Below are positions 5,313 through 5,943 of a stretch of 5,943 nt of DNA, in pieces (the stretch's first letter is position 1; every line of letters begins with the position of its first letter). Both the position numbers and the translations under genes were made by a program. The notes below the pieces were generated by a model, which was given only the letters and a program-made list of their open reading frames with translations, was not told the DNA's origin and made no database searches. Source of the DNA: an uncultured Eubacteriaceae bacterium. Lineage in GTDB: Bacteria > Bacillota > Clostridia > Lachnospirales > CAG-274. Where the stretch lies: the NCBI GenBank assembly GCA_938042265.1, contig CALIRN010000320.1, positions 1-5,943 on the forward strand, read 5' to 3'.

Positions 5313-5943
5313 TTATTTCACAACCGATTCAAGATAAGCGATTATCTGATCCACAGCATCGTAAATGCCTATTTTGGCTGTATTGATTACTATATCGTAG
5401 CCGTTGACACTGTCCCACTCGTTACCCGAATAATAGCTGTGATAGGTTGCACGTTTTTTATCAGCCTTTATAAGTATACCTTCAATATCCTTTTCCTTAG
5501 TATTTTCATCACCGTACAGCTCCATAAAACGCTTTTTTCTGAACTCCGTATCAGCTCTGAGATAAACCCTTACAAGATTAGGCTCATCCCTTAAAATATA
5601 ATTTGAGCAACGGCCTACAATTACCGCAGACTTTTCCTGCACAAGCTCCTTGATTACCTTGGATTGTATTGCAAAGAGAGTATCATTGGTAAGCATATTG
5701 TTATTCTGGAAGAACAGTGAGTTCATAGGATACGAGCCCATAACCACCGAATAAAGCAAACTATTTGTAGCCACCTCATCGGCCTTTTCAAAAACACTTT
5801 CGGCATATCCGCTTTTCTTGGCTGCAAGGGCAATAAGCTCTTTATCGTAAAAATCAACGCCAAGCTTCTTTGCAAGCTTTTCGCCTATTTCATGACCGCC
5901 GCTGCAATATTGTCTGGCAATGGTAACAGCAAATTTTTTATCC
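5313..5943 (-). CDS. Cytidylate kinase-like family protein, 5' end cut by window edge
   Basis: The frame stays open to the right edge, giving 209 residues in view. Family members start a few residues before the P-loop region, so probably only a handful of codons are missing. An internal GTG at 5772-5774 could be mistaken for a start, but 56 family-like codons precede it. The visible protein begins with FAVTIARQYCSGGHEIGEKL (4-23), the P-loop equivalent, then the FYDKELI segment (31-37), the core strand VIVGRCSNYILR, the VYLRA strand with FRKKRF, and the lid-like KKRATYHSYYSG with NGYDIVINTAKIG near the C-terminus. By family knowledge this is a P-loop NMP-kinase fold common in Clostridia; whether it phosphorylates CMP is not established, and it is separate from the true Cmk. 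Two P-loop positions differ from the usual GSGGRE (C for G, H for R). It is the first gene transcribed in the window. Confidence 0.88.
   Translation of the reverse strand, partial: DKKFAVTIARQYCSGGHEIGEKLAKKLGVDFYDKELIALAAKKSGYAESVFEKADEVATNSLLYSVVMGSYPMNSLFFQNNNMLTNDTLFAIQSKVIKELVQEKSAVIVGRCSNYILRDEPNLVRVYLRADTEFRKKRFMELYGDENTKEKDIEGILIKADKKRATYHSYYSGNEWDSVNGYDIVINTAKIGIYDAVDQIIAYLESVVK

Noticed and set aside
5313..5774. Kinase-like gene starting at the GTG 5772-5774 (153 residues)
   Set aside because: The frame continues upstream to the window edge and encodes the family P-loop and FYDKELI segment, so the GTG is an internal valine.
1..5943. Mobile element, CRISPR array, tRNA or toxin-antitoxin pair
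   Set aside because: By eye I found no terminal inverted repeats, evenly spaced direct repeats, tRNA-like sequence or small gene pair. Coding sequence fills nearly the whole window.

Overview
The window reads as a stretch of chromosomal housekeeping and accessory genes from an anaerobic, low-GC Firmicute of the Clostridia, most likely Lachnospiraceae or a close relative. This rests on four things: AT-rich sequence with frequent ATA isoleucine codons, strong GGAGG/GAGGTG-type Shine-Dalgarno sites, a YlmC/YmxH-family sporulation protein, and a methionine aminopeptidase with an N-terminal SEC-C zinc motif, a form common in that group. The lineage is an inference from gene families; no rRNA or other marker is present.

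All seven genes lie on the minus strand, so transcription runs from right to left. In transcription order they are: a cytidylate kinase-like protein (cut by the right edge); an 87-nt gap with a possible weak promoter and a small hairpin; a Xaa-Pro aminopeptidase (M24B); a DUF2161 protein with a PD-(D/E)XK-like core and a C-terminal winged-helix-like region; a type I methionine aminopeptidase; an unrecognised three-helix membrane protein; an alpha/beta-hydrolase esterase; a YlmC/YmxH PRC-barrel protein; and a SAM-dependent methyltransferase (cut by the left edge). From the Xaa-Pro aminopeptidase onward the genes overlap or are separated by at most 24 nt, each with its own Shine-Dalgarno site, so they look like one operon.

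Two metallopeptidases of the same fold (M24) act on protein or peptide N-termini and flank the DUF2161 gene. MetAP removes initiator Met, and the Xaa-Pro enzyme removes residues preceding proline. No obvious pathway joins these to the esterase, the sporulation protein or the methyltransferase; the cluster may be held together by shared expression. I see no mobile elements, CRISPR arrays, tRNA or rRNA genes, and no convincing new system. The points most worth a second look are the TTG start of the Xaa-Pro aminopeptidase, the nuclease-like DUF2161 protein locked between two peptidases, the unidentified membrane protein, and the altered P-loop of the kinase-like protein.
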